Shown in pieces: positions 60,364-64,000 of a stretch of 64,000 nt of DNA. A model generated the notes under the pieces. The model saw only the letters and a program-made list of their open reading frames with translations. It ran no database searches and had not been told where the DNA came from. This stretch comes from G963668655 sp963668655 (GTDB taxonomy: Bacteria; Myxococcota_A; SURF-8). Location: assembly GCA_963668655.2 (NCBI GenBank), contig CAXXPQ010000001.1, positions 496,001 through 560,000 of the forward strand, written 5' to 3'. The stretch's first letter is position 1, and each line of letters opens with the position of its first letter. The position numbers were made by a program, and so were the translations under genes.

Positions 60364-61227
60364 TCAGGTTCCCGGGCGGGATGCCGCCGGACCGACGCAC
60401 GACTCTCCGGCGGCCGCCTCGGGGGCGAACCGCAACAGTTCCTCGCTGATGAGCGACATGAAGTGTCGTACGAGCGAGAGGATGTCGGTCATCGGCAGAC
60501 TGGCGTCCAGTTGCACCAGCACGTAGGCCATCACGCCGTTCAATTTCTCGTACAGTTCCTGCAAAAAAGGCTCGAAGCTTAAAACCAGCGTGGTGTGCTT
60601 TTCCGAATCGAAACGGAGCGTGTGCAGCATGCCGTTGGGATTTCTGGCGTTGATCTCCCTGGCGGAGAGAAACAGTCCCAGGTAGTCCGGTCCGATGACC
60701 TGCAAATCGATGTCCGAACTGGAGATGAACGTGGTCAGGTCGCCGTCCCGGTCGAAAAGCCCCAGGCCGCCGAATCCCGTCGTACCGATCAGATCGACCA
60801 GGATTTCCCTGGCTTGGGCGATGCGGTCGGGAATTCGGACTTCGGGGCGGATGGGCGTGACTTCGGCGGTTCGGGGCCTTGCCGAGACGGGCCGCTTGAT
60901 CGGAGGCAGCGTCTGCGGCGTTTCCTCCAGTTTGACGGAAACGGTTTCGACCCTTGGCGCCTTCGCGGGTCTCAGGAGTTCCTTCACGGGGGGGGATTGG
61001 AGCTGCCCGAGAAGGATCATCTTGATCGCCTTTTTGTGCGCCCGCTCGATGTGCTTTCGGGCCGTGGCTTCGTCTCCCGTGCATTCGCGCATCATGTTGC
61101 CCACCACGGCGCCGTCGGAAAAGACGACCGTTTGGATTTTGCGGTTTCCCCGCGTATTGAAGAATTCCGTTTGAACGTGATAGATTTTGCCGTCGTGGCG
61201 CAAATCATGATTCAATCCACCGATCAT
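60364..61227 (-). CDS. Roadblock-type protein with N-terminal HVQTE domain
   Basis: About 287 residues from ATG 61227 (CGGAG upstream; overlaps the previous stop as ATGA); the frame otherwise runs upstream over two other genes. The first 75 residues (GGLNHDLRHDGKIYHVQTE) match a small deltaproteobacterial domain often seen at the N-terminus of signalling proteins. A Pro/Arg-rich linker follows, then about 150 residues resembling a roadblock/LC7 fold (GTTGFGGLGLFDRDGDLTTF, LSFEPFLQELYEKLNGVM). It is probably another partner in the Mgl-type complex. Confidence 0.72.
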   Translation of the reverse strand: MIGGLNHDLRHDGKIYHVQTEFFNTRGNRKIQTVVFSDGAVVGNMMRECTGDEATARKHIERAHKKAIKMILLGQLQSPPVKELLRPAKAPRVETVSVKLEETPQTLPPIKRPVSARPRTAEVTPIRPEVRIPDRIAQAREILVDLIGTTGFGGLGLFDRDGDLTTFISSSDIDLQVIGPDYLGLFLSAREINARNPNGMLHTLRFDSEKHTTLVLSFEPFLQELYEKLNGVMAYVLVQLDASLPMTDILSLVRHFMSLISEELLRFAPEAAAGESCVGPAASRPGT

Positions 61228-61532
61228 GATCGTTCTCCGTCCCTTGGTTCGGTGTTGTAAGCCTGAATATGAGATAGTAGCGCATCCTCGTGAGATTGCC
61301 GGAATTTCGAATAGACGACGTTCAGCGTCTCGGATCCTTCCATGCCCTTGAGCAGGTAGGCGCCGGGGCGGGTGACGCGGAAAAACGTTCTTGCGAAGTC
61401 GAATACCTCCAGCCGACCGTCCGTCCCCAGATGTTCCATGAACCGGCGTTCGTGGGGACGGGAGAGGGTGTATTCCCGAATGGTTACGCCGTCCAGGCAC
61501 TCCTCCAGATTGTTGATGGACACGATACGCAT
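61224..61532 (-). CDS. Small unknown protein of the Mgl-type operon
   Basis: Encodes 102 residues, no signal peptide or helix. It begins MRIVSINNLEECLDGVTIRE and contains alternating strands and a charged centre (HERRFMEHLGTDGRLEV). The start lies three bases after the cysteine desulfurase stop and its own stop overlaps the next ATG, so it is certainly translated with the operon. I do not recognise a family. Confidence 0.7.
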   Translation of the reverse strand: MRIVSINNLEECLDGVTIREYTLSRPHERRFMEHLGTDGRLEVFDFARTFFRVTRPGAYLLKGMEGSETLNVVYSKFRQSHEDALLSHIQAYNTEPRDGERS

Positions 61533-61535
61533 GGG

Positions 61536-62678
61536 TCAACTCCCGCGCCCGGAGCGCGCGATTTCCAAAACGGCGTTCGCCGCCAGGCGCACGTCGTCCT
61601 CGGATGTCTGCGGTCCCACGCTGAAACGCACCGTTCCTTCGGGACTCGTCTTCAGGGCCTCGTGAATCAGGGGGGCGCAATGCAGGCCGTGGCGGGCCTG
61701 AATGCCGCGAGATTCCGCCAGAATGAAGCCGATGTCCCTTGGGCTCCAGCCGGAAAGCACGAACCCGAAGATGCCGCAGGGGTTTTCCGTCGCGGGGGCG
61801 CTGACGATGCGGCAGCCCTCCAGTCCGTCCAGCCGGTCTTCCAGAATGGCGACAAGCTTCCGGCCATGGTCGGCCCGCTCGGTCACGGAACGGTCCTCGA
61901 ATTCGGCCAGGGCCGCGTCCAATCCCGCGATTCCCGGCGCGTTGGGGGTGCCCGCCTCCAGGCGCAGGGGCAGAAAGTCCGGCATCTCCCTGGAAAGACT
62001 GCGGATTCCGGATCCGCCCACTTTTACGGCCACCGGCTCGACGGCCTCGCCGAGCACTATCCCGCCGGTCCCCGGGGGACCGCCCAGCCCCTTATGTCCC
62101 GTGAAAATCCACAGCGAATTCGGCATCCCGGAAAGATCCAGGTCGATGTGTCCGGCGGACTGGGCGGCGTCGATGAGCAACGGCGCGCCGTGCTTCTCGC
62201 AGAGGGCGTAACATTCCTCCACCGGCTGAACCGCCCCCGTGACGTTGCCCGCGTGGGTCAGGCAGACCAGGGCCGCGTCGTCTTCCAGGGCGGTCCGAAG
62301 ATCCTCCGGATCCAGGCGGCCCTTTTCGTCCACCGGCAGCACCGTGACCCGGGTTCGGTGGCGATCCGCCAGCCGCCATAGGGGACGGAGCAGGCTGTTG
62401 TGCTCCGCCATGGTGACGATCACGCGTTTTCCCGCCAGTTCCAGACCGCCGATGGCCAGGTTCAGGCTTTCGGTGGCGCCGCTGGTAAAGATCACCCGGG
62501 CGGGATCGCTCGCGCCCGTCATCCGGGCCAGCCGTTTGCGGCACGAGGCGAAGGCGTCCACGCCGTCGCCGCTTCCGCGATAGGCTTCCACCGGCGGAGC
62601 CTCCATGGACCGCGCCATCGCCTCGGTCACCCGGGGGGCCTTGGGCCAACTCGTCGCTGCGTGATTCAGGTAAATCAT
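61536..62678 (-). CDS. Cysteine desulfurase-like class V aminotransferase
   Basis: Encodes 380 residues of the PLP-dependent NifS/SufS superfamily. YLNHAATSWPKAP at the start, the cofactor-binding IFTSGATESLNLAI, and the Schiff-base lysine in IFTGHKGLGGPPGTG are clear. The reactive cysteine lies in ARHGLHCAPLIHEAL. The HCAP form matches the smaller NifS-like family rather than housekeeping IscS. It mobilises sulfur from cysteine or a related substrate in the cytoplasm. It heads the minus-strand operon that continues into roadblock and MglA-type genes, an odd partner. No strong Shine-Dalgarno sequence was seen. Confidence 0.9.
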   Translation of the reverse strand: MIYLNHAATSWPKAPRVTEAMARSMEAPPVEAYRGSGDGVDAFASCRKRLARMTGASDPARVIFTSGATESLNLAIGGLELAGKRVIVTMAEHNSLLRPLWRLADRHRTRVTVLPVDEKGRLDPEDLRTALEDDAALVCLTHAGNVTGAVQPVEECYALCEKHGAPLLIDAAQSAGHIDLDLSGMPNSLWIFTGHKGLGGPPGTGGIVLGEAVEPVAVKVGGSGIRSLSREMPDFLPLRLEAGTPNAPGIAGLDAALAEFEDRSVTERADHGRKLVAILEDRLDGLEGCRIVSAPATENPCGIFGFVLSGWSPRDIGFILAESRGIQARHGLHCAPLIHEALKTSPEGTVRFSVGPQTSEDDVRLAANAVLEIARSGRGS

Positions 62679-62775
62679 CGTCTTATAAAGAAACCCGACG
62701 TCATGAGGGACGCTCCCGGAAAACGACCGGCGTCTTCCGGGAACATCACGAAACCCTTTGAAATATCACAGGATT

Positions 62776-63357
62776 CTACTTTTTGGTGACCACGAACTCG
62801 CCGTACTTGTCGCCGCATTCCAGACCCTGAGTCTGCTCGCAATCAAAGGTGTTCATGCCCTCGGGGTACGGAGCCGAGTAGGCCAGTTCCATGAAGGCCT
62901 TCGACACGCCGCGAATCATGAAGGCGCGCTTCTCGCCGGGCGCGCCGTCCGATTCGTAGTAGTCCATGGCGCGGATCACCATGCGTTCGCCTTCCTTGAT
63001 CTGCACGATGCCGGACTTCGCCCAGCCCCAGGCGGTGAAGACGGCGTAGGCGCCGCGCAGGACGTCCTTGGCGCCTTCGGTGACCATGGGAGTGACGGCC
63101 GACTTGAATTCGTCGGAATTGATGATGCCGTAGCCGGTATGATAGCCGCATTCATAGGCCGCGTTGACCAGGGCCGCCTCGACTTCCTCTTTTTTATCGG
63201 CGGGAGCGGCCGCCATCATGCGTTCGGCTACGTTGTTCCAGAACTGGGCGGGAAGCTGATTGACGAGGACATTGTAGCCGGGAATCAGGCCTTCCTCGTT
63301 TCCGGTGATGTTGAGTTCCGCAAGCTGTTTCACGACCACGTCGCGTTGCACTGTCAT
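62776..63357 (-). CDS. V4R-like (4-vinyl reductase fold) protein, second of a pair
   Basis: About 193 residues from ATG 63357 (AGGAG upstream); the longer frame runs through the preceding gene. The C-terminal half resembles V4R / hydrocarbon-binding domains: IRGVSKAFMELAYSAPYPEG, then CEQTQGLECGDKYGEF. V4R domains bind small hydrophobic ligands and often sit in regulators or enzymes of aromatic metabolism. The upstream neighbour 24 bases away has a similar plan, so the pair probably forms a heteromer. Assignment is by motif only. Confidence 0.6.
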   Translation of the reverse strand: MTVQRDVVVKQLAELNITGNEEGLIPGYNVLVNQLPAQFWNNVAERMMAAAPADKKEEVEAALVNAAYECGYHTGYGIINSDEFKSAVTPMVTEGAKDVLRGAYAVFTAWGWAKSGIVQIKEGERMVIRAMDYYESDGAPGEKRAFMIRGVSKAFMELAYSAPYPEGMNTFDCEQTQGLECGDKYGEFVVTKK

Positions 63358-63380
63358 GATACTCTCCTGTTTCCGAGGGG

Positions 63381-63896
63381 TTACTTCAAGGTGACGGCAA
63401 AGCGGCTTTGCGGATCGCCCTTGGCCAGGCTGGCGTTTTCCACCACGTCGTACGACCGGGCGGGCTTGTTGAAGGCCGCCGCGAACATCGCCGCGATATA
63501 GCCGCAGGTGAAATGGTTGACGGCATGATCCGTGTTCCCCCATTTCTTCTGCCAGCCGGCGTCTACGTGGCTGCGGGTCAGGGTGACGTCTCCGCCCGGC
63601 TCGGAACCCTGGAACTGCATCAGTCCCAGCCCCATGACCGGATAGAATTCGGCGCCGACCTGCAAACGGGCCACGGGGTCGCTCACGCCATTTTCGGCAC
63701 AGTATTTGTCGAACAGGGGACGAACGGCGTCCTCGGCGGATTCGATAAGAATTCTTACGCCGCCGATCGATTCGTAATCCTCCGCCATTTTCGTGGTGAG
63801 GCTCATGTAATGGTGACAGTGCAGAACGGACATGACACCGTTCATATAATGACGATAGGTGTTTCCGTCGAATGTGAATTTCGGATTCAATGCCAT
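63381..63896 (-). CDS. V4R-like protein, first of a pair
   Basis: About 171 residues from ATG 63896 (AAGGAG eight bases upstream). The C-terminus (HFTCGYIAAMFAAAFNKP, then ENASLAKGDPQSRFAV) fits the last part of V4R domains, in which two Cys usually flank the G-D step; here they are Ala and Ser. The N-terminal half (YRHYMNGVMSVLHCHHYMS) is helical with several His and Cys. No recognised catalytic motif. Function unknown. Confidence 0.6.
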   Translation of the reverse strand: MALNPKFTFDGNTYRHYMNGVMSVLHCHHYMSLTTKMAEDYESIGGVRILIESAEDAVRPLFDKYCAENGVSDPVARLQVGAEFYPVMGLGLMQFQGSEPGGDVTLTRSHVDAGWQKKWGNTDHAVNHFTCGYIAAMFAAAFNKPARSYDVVENASLAKGDPQSRFAVTLK

Positions 63897-64000
63897 CTCG
63901 GCTACTCCTTTTTTAAATGCACAATCTGATGGCCGTCGGATACGCAGGGACGTTCTCCGCATGGAACGGCGAACGCCCGGGCATGCCGACGTCACGAAAG
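63897..64000. other. Right-edge non-coding DNA
   Basis: Contains the ribosome-binding site of the V4R-like gene and presumably its promoter. No other feature is visible before the window ends. Confidence 0.4.

Overview
The window reads as chromosomal DNA of a free-living, high-G+C, didermic bacterium of the broad 'deltaproteobacterial' type (Myxococcota / Bradymonadota-like or a related lineage). This is an inference from family content: large Cys-rich lipoproteins with Asp-Gly-Asp linkers, choice-of-anchor/ASH and pre-peptidase-like domains, an MglA/roadblock/DUF4388 cluster, many HD-GYP, HDOD and PAS-kinase signalling proteins, a PEGA protein and multihaem cytochromes. No tRNA, rRNA, CRISPR array, prophage or intact insertion sequence was recognised.

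Layout. 1-11.2 kb (minus strand): a small unknown gene, a DJ-1/PfpI protein, a 930-residue Cys-rich lipoprotein, hutI and hutU, and two beta-propeller-like lipoproteins. 11.5-17 kb: rpmB, a PEGA outer-membrane protein, an AT-rich small membrane gene, a GAF/HD-GYP phosphodiesterase and acetoacetyl-CoA synthetase. 17-23.6 kb: deoxynucleoside kinase, panC, a C45-like lipoprotein without its usual cysteine, uvrC, then mltG and ruvX on the other strand. 23.6-30.2 kb: two more secreted Cys-rich lipoproteins, one about 1585 residues long. 30.5-33.8 kb: sdhCDAB. 33.8-40.4 kb: a translationally coupled signalling block (Cache/PAS histidine kinase, REC-HDOD, REC-degenerate HD-GYP, REC-HD-GYP).

40.6-46.9 kb is a redox/sulfur operon. 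It holds an Rrf2-family regulator with a near-perfect inverted repeat over its own promoter, an octahaem tetrathionate-reductase-family cytochrome, a heptahaem cytochrome fused to an EF-hand and a cytochrome b561-type anchor, and a YeeE/YedE transporter split over two genes, the second fused to a rhodanese domain whose catalytic Cys is Ser. The first four genes are coupled by ATGA overlaps. 47.1-52.2 kb follows with a histidine kinase, a response-regulator receiver fused directly to an SLC13/DASS-type anion transporter, a REC protein, a truncated REC plus Fis helix-turn-helix, and another REC protein. The receiver-transporter fusion is the best candidate for an undescribed system: a membrane transporter whose activity could be set directly by phosphorelay.

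52.3-64 kb: an AMIN-domain protein with a 29-residue-repeat coiled coil, a large hybrid kinase, smpB, a 31-residue membrane protein behind a near-consensus promoter, an AraC regulator remnant, then a six-gene minus-strand operon (cysteine desulfurase, unknown, roadblock, roadblock/MglB-like, MglA-like GTPase, DUF4388) and a pair of V4R-like proteins.

Many start sites were moved inward from the longest reading frame, using Shine-Dalgarno sequences, ATGA overlaps and signal peptides. Each move is explained in its entry.
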